Below are positions 15,351 to 21,886 of a stretch of DNA of 44,336 bases, one piece after another. The stretch's first letter is position 1, and each line of letters opens with the position of its first letter. The DNA comes from Candidatus Yanofskybacteria bacterium RIFCSPLOWO2_01_FULL_39_28 (GTDB lineage: Bacteria > Patescibacteriota > Minisyncoccia > 2-02-FULL-40-12 > GWA2-44-9). Where the stretch lies: contig MGKE01000015.1 in the NCBI GenBank assembly GCA_001794635.1, forward strand, positions 1-44,336, in the 5' to 3' direction. The notes under the pieces are model-generated. The model worked only from the letters and a program-made list of their open reading frames with translations. It was not told the origin of the DNA and did no database searches. Both the position numbers and the translations under genes were made by a program.

Positions 15351-15809
15351 TTATTTATTGAATAAATGTTTTTTAAATTCTGACCACGATTTAACACTGG
15401 TATAATAGTTGGCTTTTTCAAGAACATTGAATGGATCAAACAGAAACTTATTTGGAACATCATTCAAAATATTGATAACTCTTAACTCATCGTCCACATA
15501 ATGAGTAAGACCCAATCTAATTGCTTCTTTGTTTTTATCTTCCGGCTTGTCTACAAAAAATGAATTTTTATCATTAAAGTAACGTGGCCACATAGAATGC
15601 TTGGATAATATTTTTTTGGCCATTTCTGGCATTTTGTGTCTGGAAATTAAAAAATACAAAATCCTTTTGTCTTCTAGTTCAGAAAGGAGCTTTCTTGTTC
15701 CTCTTCTTAGTGGAGTTGATAATGCTACGATTGGGTTATCGTGGCACGAACAGAAATCACCACATAACCCAGGTAAGCCGAAATTTACCAGACATGCTTT
15801 ATTAGTATA
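15351..15809 (-). pseudogene. HAD-like hydrolase, N-terminally truncated
   Basis: The open frame reaches from 15809 to 15351 (152 codons) but has no ATG, GTG or TTG before the TTG at 15659, which would cut the conserved region. Residues before it (GLPGLCGDFC, then IVALSTPLRRGTRKLLSEL) continue smoothly, so the protein frame is real. The later part (KMPEMAKKILSKHSMW, FVDKPEDKNKEAIRLGLTHYVDD) resembles the second half of HAD phosphatases, with the acidic motif IV YVDDE. The N-terminal DxDxT nucleophile motif is absent. A CTG at 15791 is the only possible non-standard start. It is a probable remnant, abutting the divergent CYTH gene. Confidence 0.5.
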
Positions 15810-15832
15810 TCAAGAACGAAAGAAAAGGTATA

Positions 15833-16525
15833 ATGAGCAAAAAACATGTTACCACTTCAGAAATGACAATAAAACAAGCCACCGACGAAGCTCTTAGATA
15901 CATTCTGCCAACTCTTTGCATCAGATACAAAGTACCTGATTATACGTTTATGCCTTATGCTTTATCATTGGTTCAAAGAATAGCTGTTAACTCTTCGTAT
16001 TTTGAGGAACAGCTCAAGCTTTACGGCCATCCCGAAACAGAAACCATATTAAGATCTGGTTGGAAATTTATAAGAGAGGGTGTGGAAACAGATACTTACA
16101 TAAATCCTAAACCTAATACGCTAGTGGATCCACAAGGAGAAATTCTTAGATTAAGAAAAGAGGGCGATAAAAATAAATTCATGTATAAGGGTCCGTCTAG
16201 AGACCAGCTCCTTTCTCATCGTCTTCCGCATACTTTGGCAGTTGAGGAAAGTGAGGCTGAAAATATTCTTAAAAAATACGAGGCCATTGTTACTTTAAAT
16301 AAAAGTCGTTCACATTTCAGAAAAGAAGGCACAACCGGAGACGGACACTTTTTTACACTTCATGTGGACTCAATAAAAGAATTAGGTAATTTTACTGAAA
16401 TAAGAGCGCGAGGAAGCCAGGACAAGAATCACACCAGAGAACTTCTTGCTTTAGCAGAAGAACTCGGATTCAACACCAGTTCCATAGTAAATGGTAACTA
16501 TTTATCACTTGCCATAAATAGCTAA
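15833..16525 (+). CDS. CYTH-domain protein
   Basis: 230 aa. The C-terminal two thirds resemble the CYTH/triphosphate tunnel metalloenzyme fold: ILRLRKEGDKNKFMYKGPSR, IVTLNKSRSHFRKEG, FFTLHVDSIKELGNFTEIRA and a final ELLALAEELGF helix. Alternating basic and acidic residues fit the tunnel that binds triphosphates and metal. The N-terminal ~70 residues are helical and unlike the family. A TATAAT at 15829-15834 overlaps the first ATG, so the true start may be the ATG at 15863. Substrate unknown (tripolyphosphate, thiamine triphosphate or nucleotide). Confidence 0.6.
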   Translation: MSKKHVTTSEMTIKQATDEALRYILPTLCIRYKVPDYTFMPYALSLVQRIAVNSSYFEEQLKLYGHPETETILRSGWKFIREGVETDTYINPKPNTLVDPQGEILRLRKEGDKNKFMYKGPSRDQLLSHRLPHTLAVEESEAENILKKYEAIVTLNKSRSHFRKEGTTGDGHFFTLHVDSIKELGNFTEIRARGSQDKNHTRELLALAEELGFNTSSIVNGNYLSLAINS

Positions 16526-16526
16526 A

Positions 16527-16549
16527 AACACCCCTCAGGGTGTTTTTTA
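16527..16549. terminator. Bidirectional terminator
   Basis: AACACCC-CTCA-GGGTGTT with T-runs on both strands, shared by the CYTH gene (+) and the eight-cysteine gene (-). Confidence 0.85.
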
Positions 16550-16963
16550 TTGAGCTCCCAATCCTTCTTTCTCCCAAGCCGACACCAGACAAGCCACCAG
16601 TTCTTCAGTCGGGGTCCAACCGCACTTGCCATCTTCTTGCTGTTCGCATTTAGCGGTTCTGTAGCAAGCATATTCTTCTTTGAATTCACAGGTGGTAGTC
16701 ACTTTTTCATCAGAACATATTTGTCCCGAACAGCCAGTAACCAGACACTCTTTTTTTGTTATCGGCAAAAGTGTTTCTGTCGGTTCAACAGACACATGTG
16801 GACTTTCTGATAAAGCAGGGGTTAGTGTTAACTGCGGCGATTGTATTGGATTTATCCTGACATCAACTCCTCTCTCGCTATTGAAGACCATCAAGCCCGC
16901 TCCCGTAAGAAATACTATAATCAATATTAATTTGGCTTTATTAGAGAATTCTTTTAATTTCAT
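16547..16963 (-). CDS. Membrane-anchored eight-cysteine-cluster protein
   Basis: 138 aa. One N-terminal membrane segment (about residues 11-27, LILIIVFLTGAGLMVF), a Pro/Ser/Thr linker, then a compact domain with exactly eight cysteines: ECLVTGCSGQIC, TTCEFKEEYACY, AKC, GKCGW and VACL. This spacing matches the eight-cysteine-cluster domain found in exported proteins of several bacteria; the cysteines probably form disulfides outside the cell. Its start overlaps the end of the next upstream gene by 23 bp, so they are translated from one message. Confidence 0.75.
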   Translation of the reverse strand: MKLKEFSNKAKLILIIVFLTGAGLMVFNSERGVDVRINPIQSPQLTLTPALSESPHVSVEPTETLLPITKKECLVTGCSGQICSDEKVTTTCEFKEEYACYRTAKCEQQEDGKCGWTPTEELVACLVSAWEKEGLGAQ

Positions 16964-17246
16964 TTTCGTATTGAGGATATAATCTGATTATATCGTTTAA
17001 ATTAAATTTTTTCATAATCATCTCTTTGGGGGTTTTTTCCAGCAAAAATTTAAAAGTCGCCTCAATTAACCCGGCCGGTTCAACACGTCTACTAGTAAGT
17101 TGGGTCCAGTAATCACGATTAACCTCAACATAACATTCAACCAAGTTATCGCCATGACCCAACTCAACCAAAAAAGTCCAACTATTTTCACGTTGGTTTA
17201 CTTCCGTAACTCTTATACCGTCAAAATCTTCATTATATTCCGCCAT
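16941..17246 (-). CDS. Small acidic hypothetical protein
   Basis: 101 aa, not recognised. The first half looks like an antiparallel beta domain (GIRVTEVNQRENSWTFLVELG, NLVECYVEVNRDYW), the second half is helical (LIEATFKFLLEKTPKEMIMKKF). A TATAAT box (17253-17258) ends six bases before the ATG, so the message is probably leaderless. It overlaps the eight-cysteine gene. Confidence 0.65.
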   Translation of the reverse strand: MAEYNEDFDGIRVTEVNQRENSWTFLVELGHGDNLVECYVEVNRDYWTQLTSRRVEPAGLIEATFKFLLEKTPKEMIMKKFNLNDIIRLYPQYENEIKRIL

Positions 17247-17253
17247 GGAAATA

Positions 17254-18261
17254 TTATATCAATTTGCCTCGCCAATGCGAATCCACATAAGACGCCGCTT
17301 CACTAAGTTTAAGTCCGGTTGTTCCGTTACCAGTTCTTATGTAAAACTCTTCTTGATCGTCTAATTTTAAATATGTCGGTCGATTAGCTGATAAAACGCT
17401 GATTAAACAACAGTTCTTATCATCAACTTCATGAAAAGTTAGTTCTATAAACTGTCTAAATTCCGGGCCAATCATAGTATGAAAAACATTAGTAAAGTGA
17501 TTTTGGAAACCATCAGTATTTGATTTGGGTAACGATTTAAAATCATTCTCTAAACCAACTATTTTACCCGTATCGTCAATGCCAATCACCAACCTACCTC
17601 CTTCAGAATTTAAAAAAGCAACGATTGTTTTCATTACCGCCTTTTCCAGGTTTTTATTTACCTTATCCTGGTGAATATCCCAGCGGAACGAAGTTTTAAA
17701 CTCAAGTCCTTCATGTTCGCCTTCAGCAATAATTTTCCTTAACGGTTTGTTTACGTGGTTGCCGGTTTTTTGGATGTTGTTTTTAAGGTGAGTTATTAAC
17801 TCAACATACTGTTGCGGCTCCGGAATATTGTCCAGAATAATCGGCTTGCCGGAATTGCTTTCTCTTAATTCAATATGGCCATATTTGGTCAAACGGCCAA
17901 GCGGTCCCTGCCTATAATCAACTGAATAAATAGCGCCGATTGGAGTTGTGCTTTTTTTCCTGAATATTATACCCTCGGCATGGGTTATCTGGTCTCTCTG
18001 GATACTGTAATATTCCTTGTGCCAGGAAAAGAAAATATAAAAAACCAGAATTGTTTCCAAAACAAAAATTCCAGCTATTTCAGCAATATGAAAAGAAAGT
18101 GATTTTGAAAAAGGCAAGTTAGAATACAGCTCGCCGTAATCAGCCGCTACGCCGGCCAAAAAGAAAACCGCCACCGCGGTCAATTGAAGCACTAAAAAAG
18201 TTTTGACTATCACTACCGGACTTTTCCTGACAATCGTTTGATTGTTGAATTGCCAGTTCAT
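17254..18261 (-). CDS. Membrane protein: two TM segments, bPH-like domain, AlbA_2 (Schlafen-type) domain
   Basis: 335 aa. Two membrane segments at about residues 18-40 and 55-80, then a bPH2-like beta domain (about 85-155: ITHAEGIIFRKKSTTPIGAI, LGRLTKYGHIELRE) as in YdbS/YdbT proteins. The C-terminal half (about 170-330) is an AlbA_2/Schlafen AAA_4-like domain with EGLEFKTSF, the hallmark FLNSEGGRLVIGIDDTG, and FYIRTGNGT near the end. AlbA_2 domains usually sit on DNA-binding or nuclease-like cytosolic proteins, so fusion to a membrane bPH module is unusual. No catalytic assignment is safe. Confidence 0.75.
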   Translation of the reverse strand: MNWQFNNQTIVRKSPVVIVKTFLVLQLTAVAVFFLAGVAADYGELYSNLPFSKSLSFHIAEIAGIFVLETILVFYIFFSWHKEYYSIQRDQITHAEGIIFRKKSTTPIGAIYSVDYRQGPLGRLTKYGHIELRESNSGKPIILDNIPEPQQYVELITHLKNNIQKTGNHVNKPLRKIIAEGEHEGLEFKTSFRWDIHQDKVNKNLEKAVMKTIVAFLNSEGGRLVIGIDDTGKIVGLENDFKSLPKSNTDGFQNHFTNVFHTMIGPEFRQFIELTFHEVDDKNCCLISVLSANRPTYLKLDDQEEFYIRTGNGTTGLKLSEAASYVDSHWRGKLI

Positions 18262-18307
18262 AATAAACTATTATTACCCTATTTAATTATAAAAACAAGA
18301 GACTAAA

Positions 18308-18329
18308 AAGCCGAGATTAATCTCGGCTT
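18308..18329 (-). terminator. Intrinsic terminator
   Basis: Palindromic AAGCCGAGA/TCTCGGCTT stem; T-run on the minus strand, after the 126-aa gene. Confidence 0.85.
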
Positions 18330-18338
18330 ATAATAAAA

Positions 18339-18719
18339 CTATCCTAACTTAGACAATTTTTCCTTTAAAATTTGTATTTCTTTCTGTAAATCAGTCACGT
18401 CTTGGCATCTACCAGCTTTACCGGCAATAATTACAAGCTCATCAAGTCGTGTCTTAAGCAACCTTTTTTCGTTCTGGCCACAGTATAACCCGAACCAGAA
18501 AGCAGCAGCTATATTATCTATGGCCGCTTGTGAGTCCTTATTCATATCAATAAGTATCTGTATTTTATCAACCACAACTTCAGGCACATTCTCTGTTGTT
18601 TCTATTTCATACCATAGGTCCCAATTGGGACCGCATCGTTTTTTATATTCCTCCAGGTTTTCGGCAAAGATAAAATGGCTTGATTTGAAAACTTTATTCC
18701 AGATACCGATAACTATCAT
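18339..18719 (-). CDS. Hypothetical 126-aa protein with C-terminal coiled coil
   Basis: Not recognised. The middle is helical with a short hydrophobic patch (AAIDNIAAAFWFGLYCG), the end is a likely coiled coil (VTDLQKEIQILKEKLSKLG). No signal peptide is obvious. It lies between two terminators, so it is a single-gene unit. Confidence 0.6.
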   Translation of the reverse strand: MIVIGIWNKVFKSSHFIFAENLEEYKKRCGPNWDLWYEIETTENVPEVVVDKIQILIDMNKDSQAAIDNIAAAFWFGLYCGQNEKRLLKTRLDELVIIAGKAGRCQDVTDLQKEIQILKEKLSKLG

Positions 18720-18756
18720 ATCTCCCTCATTATTGTTAACGAGCCCAGATAAGCAA

Positions 18757-18780
18757 AACGCCCTATCTGGCCAGGGCGTT
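18757..18780 (-). terminator. Terminator of the 34-aa gene
   Basis: AACGCCCT / AGGGCGTT stem with the T-run on the minus strand (TTTTGC), about 20 bp after the small gene's stop. Confidence 0.8.
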
Positions 18781-18801
18781 CTTGAGAGATTTGATTGAAA
18801 A

Positions 18802-18906
18802 TTAGAAAGTTTCTAAATCAAAACCGCCATGGTCAAATAAGCCCGAAGGGCTGTATTTCTTATAACCATAGCTTTTAACAACTAGATTGTGATTTTGATT
18901 TAACAT
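18802..18906 (-). CDS. Small 34-aa protein with perfect promoter and terminator
   Basis: Read from the sequence: starts MLNQNHNLVVKSYGYKKYSP and ends HGGFDLETF. Its -10 box ends nine bases before the ATG and there is no Shine-Dalgarno site, so the message should be leaderless. The protein is hydrophilic, rich in Tyr, Gly and Asn, with no known family. Promoter, frame and terminator together make a tidy unit; it could alternatively be a ~150-nt RNA. Confidence 0.55.
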   Translation of the reverse strand: MLNQNHNLVVKSYGYKKYSPSGLFDHGGFDLETF

Positions 18907-18915
18907 TGTTGTTTA

Positions 18916-18944
18916 ATTATAATTTATCCGTTAATTTTTGTCAA
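18916..18944 (-). promoter_or_regulatory. Perfect consensus promoter of the 34-aa gene
   Basis: Minus strand TTGACA (18944-18939), 17 bp, TATAAT (18921-18916). Confidence 0.85.
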
Positions 18945-18952
18945 TTTCAATG

Positions 18953-19111
18953 CTAATCTCGCTCGGCCTGAATCTCACGACGAGTCTTCGCCTTTTCCTG
19001 TTCACGACGGTATTTACCACCTTTTTCGGGTTGGTGCGCTCCGCCTCCGGCTGTCTTAATAGCCGGCAGACGAACCCGCAAATACATCGGTTTCATTTTC
19101 TTTTTCCTCAT
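18953..19111 (-). CDS. Small basic 52-aa protein
   Basis: Starts MRKKKMKPMYLRVRLPAIKT and ends TRREIQAERD, strongly basic and Gly/Lys/Arg rich (KGGKYRREQEKAKTRR), suggesting nucleic-acid or ribosome binding. GGAGG lies 4 nt before the ATG, and a TATAAT box is just upstream of that. Codon use is GC-richer than the ribosomal operon, like the next three upstream genes. Family not recognised. Confidence 0.65.
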   Translation of the reverse strand: MRKKKMKPMYLRVRLPAIKTAGGGAHQPEKGGKYRREQEKAKTRREIQAERD

Positions 19112-19138
19112 AATGCCTCCATTATAGCAAATTGGAGT

Positions 19139-19157
19139 GGGCGCGTCAGACGCGCCC
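19139..19157. terminator. Perfect GC-rich hairpin
   Basis: GGGCGCGTC-A-GACGCGCCC, nine perfect pairs, overlapping the stop codon of the 150-aa gene on the minus strand. There is no T-run, so it is a weak terminator or an mRNA-end hairpin. Confidence 0.5.
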
Positions 19158-19598
19158 ACCTGCCCAACAAAGAACACCGCTCTTGGGATGGATGTAGAGA
19201 CCCTTGATCTCGTACCTTCGCCCATAGTGGGCTTCTTTTTGATAGACTTTACCGTTCTCAATGACAACATCCTTCTCCACATACTGCCAGACGTGGATCC
19301 AGATGTGACGGCCGGTCAGCGACCGCTTATCCAGATTCCGGGACAGTTCGCCGTAAACCTCGTCCCAGTGACGCCCGACCTGCCGGCGAAGAAACTTCTT
19401 CAGCGGACCAAGCCGATCGGAGAACTCCTTCGCATCCCAGCCATGCTGGCGACTGCGGGATGAAGCAACTCTCTTCGGTAAATCGTCCAGGTGATCCTCG
19501 CCATTGTAGCGGCGAGTTCGCAGACTCGTCTTCTTGCTCCGGTTGGCGTGACCATAGCGTGGTTTCTCGGTCACCACTTTTGCCATATCTCGACGCAC
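19146..19598 (-). CDS. Conserved hypothetical protein (GPLKKFLRRQVGRHWDEVY family)
   Basis: 150 aa from GTG at 19598, chosen because GGAGG lies six bases upstream; an ATG at 19586 is the alternative. The segment LGPLKKFLRRQVGRHWDEVY resembles a family of short uncharacterised proteins I recall from planctomycetes and other GC-rich bacteria. The protein is basic, with many Arg/Lys/His (KKTSLRTRRYNGEDH) and no membrane segment. Third positions are GC-rich compared with flanking chromosomal genes, so transfer is likely. Palindrome A lies directly upstream. Confidence 0.65.
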   Translation of the reverse strand: MRRDMAKVVTEKPRYGHANRSKKTSLRTRRYNGEDHLDDLPKRVASSRSRQHGWDAKEFSDRLGPLKKFLRRQVGRHWDEVYGELSRNLDKRSLTGRHIWIHVWQYVEKDVVIENGKVYQKEAHYGRRYEIKGLYIHPKSGVLCWAGGRV

Positions 19599-19620
19599 AA
19601 TTTTCCTCCTTTTTAAAAAT

Positions 19621-19694
19621 CTCCCACCAAAATCCCCCATTGTTATAAATTAAGCAATTGCCTAATTTATAACAATGGACAAAACTTTGGTAGG
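19621..19694 (-). repeat. Palindromic element A
   Basis: Ends CTCCCACCAAAA (19621-19632) and AAAACTTTGGTAGG (19681-19694) enclose a perfect 16-bp palindrome (19637-19652 with 19663-19678). Same ends, different core, as elements B and C. It lies right upstream of the 150-aa gene. Confidence 0.85.
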
Positions 19695-19726
19695 ACGCCG
19701 AGCTGACCACCTGATCAGCTCGGCGT
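19695..19726. repeat. Hairpin next to element A
   Basis: ACGCCGAGCTGA / TCAGCTCGGCGT, 12 perfect pairs around an 8-nt loop. It lies on the gene-distal side of element A, where B and C also carry a hairpin, but of different sequence. The 100 bp up to the next stop codon at 19835 show nothing else clear. Confidence 0.8.
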
Positions 19727-19834
19727 AGACTTAGGATCATCGGCAACTTTGTCCCACAATGGACGGGTAGCTTAACTCCCTTTAACGTGAGTCGCCCCAA
19801 AAAGCTCACGGGAGGATGAAACCTCCACCACCTA

Positions 19835-20245
19835 TCAGTAATGGCCGTAATAGCCGTAGAAGTTGACTACTTCAGCCACATACTCATCAAGACCAGCCGG
19901 AACAACTGGAAATCCTGACTCGTCAAGAACGAGTGGGTTTCCATCCATGTCCACCCGACAACTCTCACCAGCAGAATAGCGGAATCGTTTTCCGTTCCCG
20001 TCGGTGCCGGCGTAAAATTCATGCGACGCGTTGCGGCCAACGCGCCAAAACTTCACGCCGTTGATGACATGGGGTTCGTCAATCCGTGGCGTTCGCGGAT
20101 TGTGACCCTTACCCCAGTTATAGCGAAGATGCCAGAAAAGCACCTCCACCAGAACTGTATCATCGCCAGAATTGTCCTGAGCAACTTGCTGAAGCCGCCC
20201 GAGAATCTCTTCTTCCGACCGCCGACGACGTTCTTCTTTTTTCAT
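19835..20245 (-). CDS. Hypothetical 136-aa protein
   Basis: From ATG at 20245 (MKKEERRRRSEEEILGRLQQ); a TTG further up would read through palindrome B and is rejected. N-terminal charged helix, then a beta-rich part (VEVLFWHLRYNWGKG, INGVKFWRVGRNASHEFYAG, GKRFRYSAGESCRVD) and a Tyr-rich end FYGYYGHY. GC-rich codons. No family recognised. It sits between palindromes A and B. Confidence 0.6.
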   Translation of the reverse strand: MKKEERRRRSEEEILGRLQQVAQDNSGDDTVLVEVLFWHLRYNWGKGHNPRTPRIDEPHVINGVKFWRVGRNASHEFYAGTDGNGKRFRYSAGESCRVDMDGNPLVLDESGFPVVPAGLDEYVAEVVNFYGYYGHY

Positions 20246-20259
20246 ATAACTTGGGATCT

Positions 20260-20345
20260 CTCCCACCAAAACTTTCAAAAATAAATATTTATAACTATAG
20301 CGTAGGATATAGTTATAAATTTATAAATATTGAAAACTTTGGTAG
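20260..20345 (-). repeat. Palindromic element B
   Basis: Ends CTCCCACCAAAACTTTC and GAAAACTTTGGTAG; the core is an AT-rich palindrome with 13 perfect pairs (20287-20299 with 20308-20320) and more outside (TTTCAA/TTGAAA). Core unrelated to A and C. Confidence 0.85.
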
Positions 20346-20349
20346 AAAC

Positions 20350-20381
20350 CCCTCCCTATTTTTAAAAAAATGGGGAGGGAT
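20350..20381. terminator. Hairpin next to element B
   Basis: CCCTCCC ... GGGAGGG stem with A/T-rich inner pairs, between the 109-aa gene and element B; likely terminator of the 109-aa gene on the minus strand. Confidence 0.6.
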
Positions 20382-20395
20382 GGATCACCATCTCT

Positions 20396-20725
20396 TTAGA
20401 GATAGCGGTGGAAGGCCTGGCGGGCGGCCGCCTTGCGCTCAACGCGGCGCCGCTCTACTTCCACTACCGTCTTCTGGTAGGAGTAGAAACGGAGACCGGC
20501 TTTGCGGCCAAGAGCTGCGCACCGACCACAATGAATGTGGTCAGCCAGGTCCTTGGCCAAGGAAGGCCAACGCCCAACCATCTTGCAGATGGCGGCGAGC
20601 GTCGGCACCCAGGCCTCGGCCTGCGTCAGCTTCGCTTGGCACGGCTTCCCTGGATGGGGCTCGCCATGACACACGAAGGGCTTGGCCGGCGCCTCGGACA
20701 CTGCGACAACAGTCATCTCATTCAT
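20396..20725 (-). CDS. Hypothetical 109-aa protein with CxxC-type cysteines
   Basis: ATG at 20725 with AAGGAG eight bases upstream. Six cysteines include HIHCGRCAALGRKAG, a possible zinc site, plus VCHGEPHPGKPC and ICKMVG; the C-terminus is basic (ERRRVERKAAARQ). Very GC-rich (its 5' neighbours are AT-rich), a sign of transfer or different origin. A TATAAT box on the minus strand lies at 20773-20768. No family recognised. Confidence 0.6.
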   Translation of the reverse strand: MNEMTVVAVSEAPAKPFVCHGEPHPGKPCQAKLTQAEAWVPTLAAICKMVGRWPSLAKDLADHIHCGRCAALGRKAGLRFYSYQKTVVEVERRRVERKAAARQAFHRYL

Positions 20726-20856
20726 TCTGATCTCCTTGAAGAGTAAGGGTTTGTTGAAAAAAGAACTATTATAGGGAATCGCGAAGGTTTCCTACTTCTC
20801 CTACACCTCTCTTCTCGTATGCCGAGACAAGTGTTCTGTTCGATTTAAACTACCGA

Positions 20857-20951
20857 CTCCCATCAAAATTTTCAAATCCTGTTATGGTTCATCATAACAT
20901 TAAAAACTTTGGTGGAAGCCCCTCCGTATTTTTATTTGAAAATAGGGAGGG
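20857..20951 (-). repeat. Palindromic element C with adjacent hairpin
   Basis: Ends CTCCCATCAAAA (20857-20868) and AA A-rich AAAACTTTGGTGG (20903-20915) around core TGTTATG/CATAACA, followed by a CCCCTCC ... GGGAGGG hairpin at 20919-20951. Same architecture and orientation as A and B. The 130 bp between C and the 109-aa gene hold a -10 box and nothing else clear. Confidence 0.8.
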
Positions 20952-20955
20952 ACGA

Positions 20956-21078
20956 ATGAGTTATGAGAACAAAGAGCAAAGAAAGGGGGACATTCTAATG
21001 TCAATTCATGCCCCGGGTGAATTTCGTCTGGGTGACCCCAGACTCCAAGCCTTGGCTTGTGCTATCCAAGACGTATAA
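20956..21078 (+). CDS. Possible 40-aa protein
   Basis: An ATG frame (MSYENKEQRKGDILMSIHAP ... LACAIQDV) preceded by AGGGAGGGA, which is also the arm of the element C hairpin; a second start at 21000 has GGGGGAC upstream. No family and no clear promoter. The opposite strand here would be transcribed from the consensus promoter at 21463, so this is uncertain. Confidence 0.25.
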   Translation: MSYENKEQRKGDILMSIHAPGEFRLGDPRLQALACAIQDV

Positions 21079-21102
21079 TCCATTGCTGGATTTCTGGCTC
21101 TC

Positions 21103-21150
21103 CATAGCCATGACTTTGAATCTGTTTTTAGGTTCAAGGTCATGGCTATG
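21103..21150. repeat. Long hairpin
   Basis: CATAGCCATGAC/GTCATGGCTATG plus TTGAA/TTCAA, 17 pairs with one mismatch and a 12-nt loop. No T-run on either strand, so not a normal terminator. The rest of 21079-21434 shows GC-rich sequence with short hairpins and no supported gene. Confidence 0.75.
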
Positions 21151-21434
21151 AGAATTTAATAATTTTCAAAAAGAACTTTCCCCTTTCTAGGCCGGCATGC
21201 GCGCTGACGATTCAGGACGAGATTACCATCTCTCGCCCTCATCTCCTGGACCGTCCGCACATTCCGGTCTGGAAAGAGGCCCCAATTTTGGCTGGACTGG
21301 ACCGAGTCTAACTCAGTGGGGTCACCCTTTTTATTTGGAACCGAAGTTGGTTGGATGGGAGCCGCGATTATTATCTAGACGGCTTGGACCCAAGACCTGA
21401 ACTAACTTCTGCTCCAAACTTTACTTTCCGCTGC

Positions 21435-21463
21435 ATTATACACCCTAACCAAAAATTTGTCAA
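21435..21463 (-). promoter_or_regulatory. Perfect consensus promoter facing the accessory island
   Basis: Minus strand TTGACA (21463-21458), 17 bp, TATAAT (21440-21435). It would transcribe leftward through about 700 nt without a supported gene before the 109-aa gene at 20725, so either a long leader or an RNA gene. Confidence 0.85.
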
Positions 21464-21601
21464 GACCCTTTGACAGATTTTATAAAATTTTAATCCTTTA
21501 AAAAATTAATTTTATTACCAAATAGCCCAAAAAGTGTCAGCTTAAAATAACAAAAAAACCAGTTAAAAGCTGGGTTTTTAAGTCTTTTTTGTCAAAAAGA
21601 C

Positions 21602-21630
21602 TTGACAAAAAGTTAAATACGGAATATAAT
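21602..21630 (+). promoter_or_regulatory. Perfect consensus promoter
   Basis: TTGACA (21602-21607), 17 bp, TATAAT (21625-21630), driving the 37-aa frame at 21699. Confidence 0.85.
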
Positions 21631-21698
21631 GGATACGATAGCCAAAGCGGCTGTCGCCCAGAGCATTCCGTCCGGGCAACCCCTCGCAGGAGGCAAAC

Positions 21699-21812
21699 GT
21701 GTCCAAGTCTTCCAAACGCCAAGAAAATGATGATCAAGGCGACATAAGGAAGATAAAAGACAATCAAGCCCACTTCCTCCTACTAACACAGGAGGCTGAA
21801 ATGGGCTTTTAA
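21699..21812 (+). CDS. Possible 37-aa protein with strong ribosome-binding site
   Basis: GTG start with AGGAGG five bases upstream; product starts VSKSSKRQENDDQGDIRKIK and ends LLTQEAEMGF. The last third of the frame is also the arm of a hairpin (21768-21806). Within that hairpin a second AGGAGG precedes ATG GGC TTT TAA. The unit could be a small protein gene, or a leader/attenuator RNA with two mini frames. No family. Confidence 0.45.
   Translation: MSKSSKRQENDDQGDIRKIKDNQAHFLLLTQEAEMGF
21768..21812 (+). terminator. Hairpin followed by T-run inside the small gene's end
   Basis: GCCCA/TGGGC and CCTCCT/AGGAGG stems, then TTTT. The downstream arm contains a ribosome-binding-like AGGAGG, so folding would hide it. 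Confidence 0.55.
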
Positions 21813-21846
21813 AAAGAGCGGCGGTAAGAATTCATAGGGTCTTTGG

Positions 21847-21886
21847 CCCCGGTCAACGCAAATGCGAACCGGGGTTTTGTTTTTTT
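21847..21886 (+). terminator. Strong intrinsic terminator
   Basis: CCCCGGT / ACCGGGG stem followed by TTTTGTTTTTTT; ends the plus-strand transcript from 21637. Confidence 0.9.

Noticed and set aside
15601-15897. 98-codon plus-strand frame
   Set aside because: Shadow of the HAD-like frame and the CYTH start; composition not protein-like.
19621-20951. Integron attC sites
   Set aside because: Architecture is similar, but the ends are CCACCAAAA/CTTTGGTRG, not RYYYAAC/GTTRRRY, and no integrase is in the window.
21197-21400. 67-codon frame on plus, and an overlapping frame reading ALTIQDEITISRPHLL
   Set aside because: The first has no ribosome-binding site; the second looks protein-like but has no start codon. 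The only good promoter here is on the other strand.
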